Part shown: one piece after another, positions 8,289 through 16,783 of the stretch | Numbering within the stretch: the stretch's first letter is position 1 | Layout: the number at the start of each line of letters is the position of its first letter | Assembly (NCBI GenBank): GCA_043748015.1 | Contig: JAYTOA010000057.1 | Span: 1-21,700, forward strand | Reading direction: 5' to 3' | From: JAIBBG01 sp043748015 | Lineage (GTDB): Bacteria > Bacteroidota > Bacteroidia > Flavobacteriales_D > Sanyastnellaceae | DNA: 21,700 nucleotides | The notes under the pieces: generated by a model | Database searches by the model: none | What the model was told of the DNA's origin: nothing | Seen by the model: only the letters and a program-made list of their open reading frames with translations | Program-made: the position numbers and the translations under genes

Positions 8289-10715
8289 TCAATTGACTCT
8301 GTCCTTCAGATCGTCGGCACCTGTCTTGCGTGGCTTCGATCCGATTTTCTGATTCCCAAAATGATAAGTGAAGCTTAGGCGCAACTGCCGGCTTTCCCAG
8401 CCACCATTACCATTGATTTTTATCTGAGGAATATTGGACGCACTGCGCCATTGATTTGAATACAAGATGTCGCTGAGCGCAATTCGCAACGAAGCCTGTC
8501 CCTTCCAGATTTCCTTCTTCATTGCTATGTCAATACTCCCCATCGGTTTCACCACGAATGTCGCTCCCCAAACTCCCGGGCCGCTATACCATCCTGATAT
8601 TTCAGTAGAGAATGTTGGTGATATTAAATAGGTGAGCTGTCCGAAAAAGCGATACGACCAAACCATAACATCGATATTGCTATAGGAAGATTGAATGTGT
8701 TTTCTGCCTCCATTGAAATTGGTGAATGCGTTAATTTTTTTTCCCAATTTGATAGGCGAACTTATATTGATACCAATCCATTCTTCAAATCCGAGATTGC
8801 GTTTCATGATGAAAGAAGCGTTGCCGTTCGCGGTATCTGTGACGTGTGCGAAAAAATCTTTGGTGTAGCTGTATGCAAGTGACGCGTTGAATGAATACAA
8901 ATACGTATAAGTGAACTCCGCAAGATGTCCATATTGAGGTTGGAGAAATGGATTGCCTCGGACATAGGTCAACTCATCCAATTTAGACTCGAAGGGATTC
9001 AGATCCTGATAAGAAGGTCGGTCTATGCGTTTGCTAAAAGTCAGAGCATATTGATTCGTATCGTTTTTTGAGTAGGTAATTCCGGCACTCGGGAAAAAAT
9101 TCAGATAGTTCCTGTCGACATTTCTGTCGGCTTCATTTGAAAGTGTGGTGAAGCTAGTGAGCGTTCCTTTGCTGGTTGTTTGTTCTGCGCGAACACCCGC
9201 CTGTACATCAAATCTTCCACTCTTCTTTTTGTAGTGCAAATAACCGGCGTTGATTCTTTCGTGATATTCGAAACTATTGCTCAACAAACTATCTAGTACT
9301 TCTGATTCCGCAAAGACGTTGAAGCGATTAAGTGTGTTTTCTGTTTGAACATAGCTCAGCTTGAAACCCGTAGTGAATTTTCCGCCAAGCAGATTCTGTT
9401 CGTAATCTGATTTCAAACTGGCAATAGAAATGTCAACAGGTGTATTGAAGCGATAATTGATATTACTCATGGGAACGGATACATCATTGTAGCTATACGT
9501 GTTAGGTTGAAAGGTGGCAGTTGTAATAGCATACACACCATAGTCAGCATCCACATTCAAATCTTTTGACAATCGGTTTGTGAAGTGGTAATTCAGATTC
9601 CCTGTGAAATTGCTTCTGAGTGTTGTAGAAATGGTCGACGCTTCTAAAGTTCTTGACACGTTTTCTCCTTCGACAGAAATATTCGTATAGCTTGTCCCTC
9701 TGCCGGTCTCGTCGGAGTAATTTCCATTTACCATCACGCCAATACTGTTTTTGTTATTGATGAAATAATCGGCGCCTGCTTTGTAGTTGTGCGATTGATT
9801 GGTCCCGTAGGTGTTCGTCTTTTGAGAATAGAGATAGCTTAAACTATCATTAGTATTGTATTGAAATCTGTCGAGGTTCATCCAGTTCCATTTCTCATTC
9901 TGGTTGTAACCATAGTTTCCAAAAAAATTCCATTTTTCATTGCGATGATTCAAGGTTATGCTTCCATTGTATTTTGAATATATCTGCACGGCATATCCGA
10001 GTTGAATACTTCCGTTGGTACCGAAATTCTGATTCTTTTTCAGTATGATATTGATAATGCCTGCAGTTCCGGCGGCATCATATTTTGCAGAAGGACTGGT
10101 GATAATTTCTATTCGATCGATGTTACTGCTCTGCATATTTTTTAACAACGCTTTTAGACCGTCACCATCCAGCGGTGTTCGCTTTCCATCGATGTAAATG
10201 AGTATGCCGCTTCGTCCTTTGATACTGATATTGTCGTCATTGTCAAGCATTACACCGGGAGCACGTCGTAATAGTTCCATTGCGTCGAGAGCTGCGCTAT
10301 TGATGGTTCCTTCCACATTGAATATCGTCTTATCGGACTCTACTACCACCAACGGTTTCTTAAATACCACATCTACAGTTTTGGTAAGATTGGCGTCGCG
10401 TGAAAGCGGAATCACTCCAGCGTCGAAGTCTGATCCGCTGACCAACACAATCCTACCCGAATCGTAATCTTCCAGTCCAATGAAATTTGTCTTGAGAAAA
10501 TATTCACCGGACCTCACTCCTGAAAACTCAAACTTCCCTTCGTGTGTTGAAACATCGGTTTTATAAATGCTCGAATCAGAAGATTTGAATAAAATGACGT
10601 TGACAAATTCCAGAGGATGATTTTCTGTGTCCAATAAGATGCCGTGCACAACGGAAGTTTGTGTTAACGCGGTTATGAACATTAATTGAAGTGACAGAGA
10701 AAAAAGAAATTTCAT
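8289..10715 (-). CDS. TonB-dependent outer-membrane receptor (OMP_b-brl_3 type)
   Basis: The 808-residue protein has a signal peptide (about 1-20), then a carboxypeptidase-regulatory-like beta-sandwich domain (about 21-105: VVHGILLDTENHPLEFVNV ... GEYFLKTNFIG). A TonB plug domain follows (about 131-227: ELLRRAPGVMLD, ISIKGR, IYIDGKR, DRIEIITSPSAKYDAAG, GIINIILKKN). The rest is an aromatic-rich 22-strand-type barrel that ends in LRLSFTYHFG and then a polar tail of about 17 residues. It acts in the outer membrane and uses TonB energy to import an unknown ligand. No SusD-like lipoprotein gene is beside it, so it is not a typical SusCD glycan system. It stands alone on the minus strand between two plus-strand genes. 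The substrate cannot be told from the sequence. Confidence 0.9.
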   Translation of the reverse strand: MKFLFSLSLQLMFITALTQTSVVHGILLDTENHPLEFVNVILFKSSDSSIYKTDVSTHEGKFEFSGVRSGEYFLKTNFIGLEDYDSGRIVLVSGSDFDAGVIPLSRDANLTKTVDVVFKKPLVVVESDKTIFNVEGTINSAALDAMELLRRAPGVMLDNDDNISIKGRSGILIYIDGKRTPLDGDGLKALLKNMQSSNIDRIEIITSPSAKYDAAGTAGIINIILKKNQNFGTNGSIQLGYAVQIYSKYNGSITLNHRNEKWNFFGNYGYNQNEKWNWMNLDRFQYNTNDSLSYLYSQKTNTYGTNQSHNYKAGADYFINNKNSIGVMVNGNYSDETGRGTSYTNISVEGENVSRTLEASTISTTLRSNFTGNLNYHFTNRLSKDLNVDADYGVYAITTATFQPNTYSYNDVSVPMSNINYRFNTPVDISIASLKSDYEQNLLGGKFTTGFKLSYVQTENTLNRFNVFAESEVLDSLLSNSFEYHERINAGYLHYKKKSGRFDVQAGVRAEQTTSKGTLTSFTTLSNEADRNVDRNYLNFFPSAGITYSKNDTNQYALTFSKRIDRPSYQDLNPFESKLDELTYVRGNPFLQPQYGHLAEFTYTYLYSFNASLAYSYTKDFFAHVTDTANGNASFIMKRNLGFEEWIGINISSPIKLGKKINAFTNFNGGRKHIQSSYSNIDVMVWSYRFFGQLTYLISPTFSTEISGWYSGPGVWGATFVVKPMGSIDIAMKKEIWKGQASLRIALSDILYSNQWRSASNIPQIKINGNGGWESRQLRLSFTYHFGNQKIGSKPRKTGADDLKDRVN

Positions 10716-10865
10716 GATTCTAATTGGGGGGCTAAACTAATTGATCTACGTCATGATTATAGCTTATTTTTCGGTGTGCGACAAGTTGATGGTTTAGGCG
10801 CAATCCCTTTAGTGGTATAGGTTTCGTTCTTTTTTTTAACAAAGGTTTCATTGTCTTTAACATTT

Positions 10866-10879
10866 CTATGCGCGCATAG
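10866..10879. repeat. Perfect 14-bp palindrome
   Basis: ctatgcgcgcatag is a perfect dyad lying just upstream of the candidate -7 element at 10885. It is GC-rich at its centre within AT-rich DNA. Its place fits an operator for the RNA or leader that follows, but this is inference from position alone. Confidence 0.4.
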
Positions 10880-10884
10880 CAATG

Positions 10885-10892
10885 TATATTTG
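10885..10892 (+). promoter_or_regulatory. Candidate Bacteroidota -7 promoter element
   Basis: TATATTTG matches the Bacteroidota -7 consensus TAnnTTTG at every fixed position. The -33 region is not clear at the expected spacing (the closest is catttc near 10861). Transcription would start near 10899 and run into the structured segment and terminator downstream. Confidence 0.45.
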
Positions 10893-10898
10893 TAATGT

Positions 10899-11026
10899 CT
10901 TTTGAACCAAAGACTGATTCTATGGTTTTAATGGTTCAGAAGATCCTCCCATAGGTTTCATAGTGGGTAGGTTTTGGTTAAAGGTTTAGTGACATGAGGC
11001 TGCCAACGGGCGGCCTCTTGTTTTTT
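10899..11026 (+). ncRNA. Candidate structured small RNA or attenuator leader
   Basis: About 128 bases lie between a consensus -7 element and a strong intrinsic terminator, with no open frame of note. Segment 10904-10911 (gaaccaaa) can pair in two exclusive ways: gaacca with tggttc at 10932-10937, or aaccaaa with tttggtt at 10973-10979. An inner hairpin pairs cctccca (10945-10951) with tgggtagg (10964-10971). The second arrangement gives a long rod with a central open region, somewhat like 6S RNA. The alternative is a leader that controls read-through into the PKD-repeat gene starting 59 bp after the terminator. I do not recognise a named RNA family. Confidence 0.45.
10996..11026 (+). terminator. 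Strong intrinsic terminator
   Basis: gaggctgcc pairs with ggcggcctc (one G-U pair) across a four-base loop aacg, and TTGTTTTTT follows at once. No annotated plus-strand gene lies upstream for over 2.7 kb, since the neighbour is on the minus strand. It must therefore end a transcript that begins in the 10716-10995 gap. Confidence 0.8.
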
Positions 11027-11042
11027 ATATTGTTGTGGTGAA

Positions 11043-11050
11043 TATCTTCG
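11043..11050 (+). promoter_or_regulatory. Possible -7 element of the PKD-repeat gene
   Basis: TATCTTCG differs from TAnnTTTG at one position and lies 35 bp before the start codon. A TTG at 11018-11020 is 22 bases upstream and could serve as the -33 element, though it overlaps the terminator T run. If real, the gene has its own promoter and does not depend on read-through. Confidence 0.3.
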
Positions 11051-11084
11051 CTATGAAAACAACAAATCAATCTTAAATTATCTG

Positions 11085-12674
11085 ATGATGAAAAAACTTT
11101 ACACAGTATTATTTGCTGCACTGATGGGTCATCTTATGCACTCGCAGTGCATTGCTTACATGGACATTATTGCTGCATCCAATAATGTAACAGCTACCAT
11201 TTATGGAACAGGAGCCGTGGAACCCGGTTACATTATTGATTGGGGTGATGGTACGCAAGACTTCACAGAAAGTGCGAATCATATTTACACTTCAGAAGGA
11301 AGCTTTTTGATATGTTATACATACTTCGATAATAACGACATCATTAATTGTAATCAATCTGCTTGTCAGGGAGTTTTTATCACAACCACAGGATGTTATA
11401 TGGATTTCACACCAACAACTTTGGGCTTGACAGCATCGATATTCATAGGTGCCGGTGGCGCAGGTGCCCCGGACATTTCCATCGATTGGGGTGATGGCTC
11501 ACCATTGCAGACGGGAATTACCGCCTCTCATAGCTATGCAGTTGCAGGTACTTACAATATTTGTGTTACATATTCTGATTTCGATGATCCTGATAATTGT
11601 AATATTTTACAATGCCATTCTGTTGTGGTAGAAGAACAAACCGGTGGTTGCACGGTGAGCCTTGATATAACAATTGATGGAGCTATTATTACCGCAACGG
11701 CTGTTGGATCAGGAGCAGCAAATGCGAATTATATCATCACCTGGGGCGACAACACATTTGATAACGCATCAAGTGCTTCGCATTTCTATCAAGTAACAGG
11801 AAACTATGAAATATGTGCAGTTTATGGAGATCTTGGACCACAGGGATGCAGTGTGAGCGATTGTCAAACAATTCAAGTAGACGAAATTGGAACAGGTTCT
11901 TGTGCAATGTCATTTACAGCTACTTCTCTTGGGCTTGCTGCCGCATTGAGCATTAACGCTACCGGAGCTGAAGAACCTGCATATCTCATTGATTGGGGTG
12001 ACGGAACTGAGCCTACTTCAGTATTGCCTCCGATACATACATACACCAATGCAGGCAGCTACCTAGTATGCGTATCATATATGGACATGAACAATCTTGA
12101 AAATTGTCAGATTTCTGTTTGTCAGGAAATACTCATATCCGATCCTGTTACAGACTGCACAGTTGAACTCACATTAACCCAAACAGGGAACACTGTATCT
12201 GTTACAGCGACAGGCGCGGGAGCAACGAACGCACAGTATGCGATCGATTGGGGCGATAACAGCACGCCAACATTGGCAGGAAACGGCAGTCATACCTACA
12301 ATACAGCAGGGACATTTCAGGTTTGTGTAGCTTATGTTGATCTTATGAATCCAAATGGTTGCAACGCTACGGCTTGTGAATCTGTGGACATAGTAATTGG
12401 TATTGAAGAAAGTTTATTTAAAATTGGCACAGTCGTTATGTTCCCCAATCCAATGGAATACAACAGTACACTTGAGTTGAATCTAAATAAAGCTGCTCAT
12501 CTTCAAGTTGACGTACTCGATTTGCTGGGCAACGTAGTAACGAATATCATGAATGGTCAACGTGGCAATGGTGTTCATCGTGTAAGTTTCGATGCTCAAA
12601 TATTGGCAAGAGGAATTTATTTCATAAGGATCACAGCTGACGGCGAAGAAAAAACCATCAGGGTTGTTCGATAA
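11085..12674 (+). CDS. Secreted five-repeat PKD-like protein with T9SS sorting domain
   Basis: The 529-residue protein has a signal peptide (about 1-20, ending MHS before Gln21). The start could be either of two adjacent ATGs. Five tandem PKD-like repeats follow, with WGD at residues 53, 135, 220, 304 and 389, a spacing of 82-85. Each has the H.Y...G.Y.ICV.Y pattern. Each repeat also carries four cysteines at matching places (22/77/89/94, 104/160/172/177, 189/244/255/260, 273/329/341/346, 358/414/426/431), so two disulfides per repeat are likely. Residues about 451-529 are a T9SS type A sorting domain (MFPNP, VLDLLGNVV, GIYFIRIT). There is no enzyme motif, and a role as surface adhesin or structural spacer is inferred. 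It converges with the protease gene and shares a terminator with it. Confidence 0.87.
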   Translation: MMKKLYTVLFAALMGHLMHSQCIAYMDIIAASNNVTATIYGTGAVEPGYIIDWGDGTQDFTESANHIYTSEGSFLICYTYFDNNDIINCNQSACQGVFITTTGCYMDFTPTTLGLTASIFIGAGGAGAPDISIDWGDGSPLQTGITASHSYAVAGTYNICVTYSDFDDPDNCNILQCHSVVVEEQTGGCTVSLDITIDGAIITATAVGSGAANANYIITWGDNTFDNASSASHFYQVTGNYEICAVYGDLGPQGCSVSDCQTIQVDEIGTGSCAMSFTATSLGLAAALSINATGAEEPAYLIDWGDGTEPTSVLPPIHTYTNAGSYLVCVSYMDMNNLENCQISVCQEILISDPVTDCTVELTLTQTGNTVSVTATGAGATNAQYAIDWGDNSTPTLAGNGSHTYNTAGTFQVCVAYVDLMNPNGCNATACESVDIVIGIEESLFKIGTVVMFPNPMEYNSTLELNLNKAAHLQVDVLDLLGNVVTNIMNGQRGNGVHRVSFDAQILARGIYFIRITADGEEKTIRVVR

Positions 12675-12689
12675 GGAATTTAATCAGAC

Positions 12690-12723
12690 AAAAAAAACCG
12701 CGAATGCATTCGCGGTTTTTTTT
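12690..12723. terminator. Bidirectional terminator, perfect 34-bp palindrome
   Basis: Eight As, ccgcgaa, the centre tgca, ttcgcgg and eight Ts form a perfect dyad. It reads as an intrinsic terminator on both strands. It lies 16 bp after the plus-strand PKD gene and about 106 bp from the end of the minus-strand protease gene, so it can serve both convergent transcripts. Confidence 0.92.
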
Positions 12724-12829
12724 ATTTATGCTATTTCAATTGACTCAAATCAATCACGATTTGACATAAAATCGTTGTTGTGAGTAATGCGCTAGTACGC
12801 GTAACTTATTTTTCCTATCGATGAGTTGA

Positions 12830-15800
12830 CTAGTGATTAACCAAAATTCTTTCTGTCAGATATTCATTTCCTATTTGCAATGTGAAAATGTAAATTCCCG
12901 AATCCATATCCGAAACATCAATTGATAAACTAGAATTACCGGCGTTGATAATGCCGGATTGAATTAATTGACCAACCATGTTTCTAACAGAGTAGTATGA
13001 TTTTTCGTTAACGGTTGCATTGAGTTTTATCTGTGCTTGGGAAACAGCAGGATTTGGATAGACAGTCATTTTGATCATATCAAGACCCGACTGAAAATCA
13101 TGATAGCCATTATTCAATGCCGTTTCAGATATAGCTGAATTTCCTTTTTCTTCTTCCATAAACTCAAGAACAGTTGACGAGGCAGGAGCAATGACCATAA
13201 TAGGAATTATGAAGATGTTATTGGATTCATTGGACTCAACAACATTGTTGTTCGAGTCACACCTCAACATAATATAGCGCTGCCCAACTCCCGCGGGCAC
13301 AGTGAAAGAGAGGTCCTCGTCGTCGAAGAAATCACTTGCTCCTAAGGTGCTATAGTCAACTCCGATGATGGGGTATGTTGTTGAGAATATTGTTCCGGTT
13401 GCCCAACGATATTCCATGAAAACGTTGACATTAGAGCCACTTGCAATGCTGATATTCTGATTGCAAGTCACGTTAACGATATCACCAGCCATTACAGTGG
13501 TAGCAGACAATGTGATCGCATCGAGAAATGCATCCGGCAAATTTGCTGCAGCGGATACAGAAAATGCCATGCTCCAAACGTTGGATTCGTTTGATTCGGA
13601 AATCACATTCGTGGCATCAGCCATAATCAAAACGTAATATGTACCTGTGCCAGTCGGAACAGTAAAAGTTCTCGCAGCGTAACCTGAGGTGGATGTTCCG
13701 CCTAAAATCGTTGAGCTGGTGCCGAGTGAAAAATCATTCGAAGACCAAACTGCATCGTTCGACCAACGGAATTCTACAACTACTTGTGTTTGCGTAGTTG
13801 GAGCAATTGTGATTGATTGCAGGCAGCTGATAGAAACGCTTTGTCCTGTAATGACATTTATAGCACTTGTGTTGATGCTGCTGAGTGTTACATCAGGTAA
13901 AACGGGTGCAGCATAGACATTGATTGGCAATGCGAAAGTGTTGTTGTTCTCATTTGATTCCACAATAACGTTCAATACATCGGCGCGAACGAGAACGTAT
14001 TTTGTTCCCGTTCCAGCCGGAATAGTGAATGTAATATTTTCCATTTCCGATGAAGGGGTAATACCGATTATCGAAACATCTGTTCCAATTATGATATCGT
14101 CACTTGACCAACTTGGATCATTTGAGTATCGATATTCCAAAGTAATAGCGCTAGTGGAAGGTCCCGGATTCGTTATGGTTTGTGCGCACGAAATGGTTAT
14201 TGTCTCACCAACGATTGGACTATTCGGCGTCACATTAAATGATGTAATGCTAACATCAGGTAGAACAGTTATAGAACCAACAACTAACGTTATTATTGAA
14301 GTGTTATTCGTTTCATTGGATTCCGCTACAAGGCTAGTGGCATCACATTTAATGAGTATGTATCTTGTTCCTGGGCCTGAAGGAACAACATAAGTTTTTA
14401 CTTCAGTCTCAGATGAAAATCCGTTGCCGAGTTCAGAAACATTAGTACCGATAAGAATATCATCATTAGACCATATTTGATCCGTGGACCATCTGTATTC
14501 CAGAATAGGCGAAATAGATGTGCCGGAAGGATTGCTGGTGACTTGTGTTGCGTTGATGGTAATCAACTGGCCTGCAGTTAATGAAGCGCTGTTCACAGAG
14601 GCGCCTGTAATGGTAATATCAGGTGGTCCGGCAGCCACAACGAGAGCCTGTTGCAAAGCACTCAACATATTGATACGCCCATATCCAAGTTCCTGACTCC
14701 AGGTACTGTATGTTTCAGTGGCATTGGTTGTGTAAGAATAGCCACCAACTTTTTCACAGCTTTGGGCAAGTATTTGTTTCACCTGAACCTCAGTGAGTGT
14801 TGGATTGGCAATCATTGTCAGTGCTCCGACACTTGCCGCAACAGGACAAGCCGCGCTAGTTCCACTAAAGTTGGTGTAGTTTGCTGATGAATATCCATTG
14901 GGGCCGGTTACATCTGTTGTTGTAATTGAAGTGCCGGGAGCTGCCAAAGTGAGACCACTTCCAAAATTAGAATACGAAGATTTAGTGTCGGTGCTCATGG
15001 TGCTTCCGACAGCAATAACGCCATTATATGATGCAGGATAATTTACCCAGTTGTTTGATCCATTGTTTCCGCTGCTTCCAAATGCCACGATACCTTTTCC
15101 GTTTCTTCCGACAGTTCTTGCAGATGTGAGAGCGGAATAAAAAGAAGACTGATATGTGGAGCTTCCAAAGGACATGGAAATGGCTACAGTATTATTGTTC
15201 GCCATCGCAAAATTGATCGCGTCAGTCTGAATGATGGAAGAAGTATAGAATGATCCACTTGATTGGGCATTGTAACCAATCTGGATGGCTAAAACTTTCA
15301 CCAAATTGTATCCCAGTCCGCTACTTCCAATACCATTGTTATGACCGGCGCCGATGATTCCTGAGCATGCAGTCGCATGTTTTTCGTAGGAACTTACCGG
15401 GTTGACATCAGAAGATTGATTGACCGCGTTGTAAGTACCTGCCCATCTTCCAACAAGATCTTCGTGATTGGTATCGAAGCCATGACCGTCCAATATGGCA
15501 ACATTCTTCGCTATCGAATTACCCGGCATTAAGGCCCACGCTAAATCGGCATCAATGTCTTTGTCGTTGATCTGATTGATAAACCAACAACCGCCGTACA
15601 AAGGATCATTAGGGACATGATGTTCGGCCAAAATGATTTCATCACGCGCGATGCTTTTGAAAAATCCTGTTTTCATGGCATTCTCTACAAACATCTGAAA
15701 TGACGTAAAGCCGGGAATTTTCACCGCTATCCAGCCCACTTCGTCCATGGATCTAAGCAATGTCGCGTTGATAGATTTGCAATAGGCCAACCCCCTTGCT

Positions 15801-16153
15801 TTGTCGTTTTGTATTTGAAGCAATGCAAAACCAGTTGGATAAACTGGGTTGCCGGCTTTATCCAATTCAGTGAATTCAATTCGCTCAACAGAGTCCATTT
15901 TTTTGAGTAAGGAAGTCATCGCATCATTGCCCATTTGAGGGTTTTCGAGCGTGACAATGTTCATAGGTTCATGAACACCGGTAATGATGGTGCCTTCAGG
16001 AAATTCAACTTCATCCGGTTTTTGATCGGCGGTTAATCTCACGACAAACTCTGATTGGTTGTTGACTTTCTGAGCGGAGATAATAAAGGTGTTACTTAAC
16101 ACTAAAGCAACTACAACTGCTGAAGACAGCAGCCTTGATAGGTTTCTTTTCAT
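12830..16153 (-). CDS. S8 (subtilisin-like) protease with four CARDB repeats and T9SS sorting domain
   Basis: The 1107-residue protein has a signal peptide (about 1-27) and an N-terminal propeptide region (about 30-180). The peptidase S8 domain is about 205-500. The catalytic triad is visible: Asp222 in AILDGHG, His259 in KHATACSG and Ser433 in SGTSAACP, with the oxyanion Asn363 in SSGNNG. Four CARDB-type beta-sandwich repeats follow, about 511-620, 630-748, 755-870 and 875-1000. They share PD..I....., EYRWS.D..WS..D and the ending V.ESNE.NN. A T9SS type A sorting domain closes the protein (from about 1030, VYPNP to the end). It should be secreted and attached to or released from the cell surface to degrade proteins. 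All key residues are present, so activity is expected. The substrate is unknown. Confidence 0.93.
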   Translation of the reverse strand: MKRNLSRLLSSAVVVALVLSNTFIISAQKVNNQSEFVVRLTADQKPDEVEFPEGTIITGVHEPMNIVTLENPQMGNDAMTSLLKKMDSVERIEFTELDKAGNPVYPTGFALLQIQNDKARGLAYCKSINATLLRSMDEVGWIAVKIPGFTSFQMFVENAMKTGFFKSIARDEIILAEHHVPNDPLYGGCWFINQINDKDIDADLAWALMPGNSIAKNVAILDGHGFDTNHEDLVGRWAGTYNAVNQSSDVNPVSSYEKHATACSGIIGAGHNNGIGSSGLGYNLVKVLAIQIGYNAQSSGSFYTSSIIQTDAINFAMANNNTVAISMSFGSSTYQSSFYSALTSARTVGRNGKGIVAFGSSGNNGSNNWVNYPASYNGVIAVGSTMSTDTKSSYSNFGSGLTLAAPGTSITTTDVTGPNGYSSANYTNFSGTSAACPVAASVGALTMIANPTLTEVQVKQILAQSCEKVGGYSYTTNATETYSTWSQELGYGRINMLSALQQALVVAAGPPDITITGASVNSASLTAGQLITINATQVTSNPSGTSISPILEYRWSTDQIWSNDDILIGTNVSELGNGFSSETEVKTYVVPSGPGTRYILIKCDATSLVAESNETNNTSIITLVVGSITVLPDVSITSFNVTPNSPIVGETITISCAQTITNPGPSTSAITLEYRYSNDPSWSSDDIIIGTDVSIIGITPSSEMENITFTIPAGTGTKYVLVRADVLNVIVESNENNNTFALPINVYAAPVLPDVTLSSINTSAINVITGQSVSISCLQSITIAPTTQTQVVVEFRWSNDAVWSSNDFSLGTSSTILGGTSTSGYAARTFTVPTGTGTYYVLIMADATNVISESNESNVWSMAFSVSAAANLPDAFLDAITLSATTVMAGDIVNVTCNQNISIASGSNVNVFMEYRWATGTIFSTTYPIIGVDYSTLGASDFFDDEDLSFTVPAGVGQRYIMLRCDSNNNVVESNESNNIFIIPIMVIAPASSTVLEFMEEEKGNSAISETALNNGYHDFQSGLDMIKMTVYPNPAVSQAQIKLNATVNEKSYYSVRNMVGQLIQSGIINAGNSSLSIDVSDMDSGIYIFTLQIGNEYLTERILVNH

Positions 16154-16753
16154 CTTACGTGGTTCCTGGTCGACTCCAGTGATATGTTATGTTGCCGACC
16201 AAATCATAACACATGTTTATAAATAAGTTAGGTAGAATGAATAGCGTTAACGCGGACGATATTACATTCTGACTCATACAGTTACAAGAGCAATTGCCAA
16301 TAGCTTGGAATTGTTAATAACTTTAATCCGGTAAAGATTTATTGTAAAAAAAAATCAACTAAAAATGAGCCTGGATTACTCTACTTCATTGATGTAGATC
16401 AATGTATCTATCATCGTCCAGAATTCCTACATCACTAACGCTTGTGCGTTTTGGATTTTTTGATTCTTAGCCGAAAACCCGTGCTAGTTGTGGGAGTTCG
16501 ATTGGTAATAATCGTGAAATTTGCAGTCGAAAGTTGGTTGAAAAACGATCGCAATCTCAATTCACCATGCGAATATATACCTGACCAACAATGTATTTAC
16601 CGCTCGTGAAAGGACAAGTGTCCAAAATACACAGATGAAATTCCTAAGTGCTTATGCGAATGGCCAAAAATGGTGTTCAATCTTTTTATTATCGGTTTCT
16701 ATCAACAAAGAGATTTCAGGCAGCGCCGAAATATTGAAAAAACCTGTTTTCAT
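16154..16753. other. 600-bp intergenic region, no supported gene
   Basis: This lies between the start of the protease gene (minus strand) and the IS, so the protease promoter should be in its first 100-150 bp. Two modest hairpins are visible: caattgccaa with ttggaattg (16291-16313, one bulge) and cattgat with atcaatg (16386-16403, loop gtag). A short stem near 16438-16449 (acgc/gcgt) precedes ttttggatttttt. An open stretch of about 65 codons in one plus-strand frame runs into the IS flank but has no good start and no family resemblance. I see nothing else. Confidence 0.4.
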
Positions 16754-16783
16754 TTAAGGTAACTTCCAATAACCCCTGTTAGC
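16754..16783. repeat. IS left inverted repeat with TTAA flank
   Basis: This is the left end of the IS5-family element: TTAA, then the outer repeat beginning GG. It pairs with 17999-18028. Eighteen of the first 20 bases agree (including TTAA), and ttagc matches again at the inner edge. Confidence 0.85.

Noticed and set aside
8289..10715. SusC-type glycan uptake receptor
   Set aside because: No SusD gene is adjacent, and the domain order fits the OMP_b-brl_3 receptor group instead.
13689..14887. Plus-strand open frames opposite the protease gene
   Set aside because: They are antisense shadows of the CARDB repeats and protease domain. They have no family resemblance or start signals.
16485..16515. 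tRNA-like T-arm string gttcgatt
   Set aside because: No acceptor stem, anticodon arm or D arm can be formed around it.
16547..16757. Open stretch of about 65 codons before the IS
   Set aside because: It has no convincing start codon, no recognisable domain, and low-complexity composition typical of chance in AT-rich DNA. Its stop lies in the TTAA flank.
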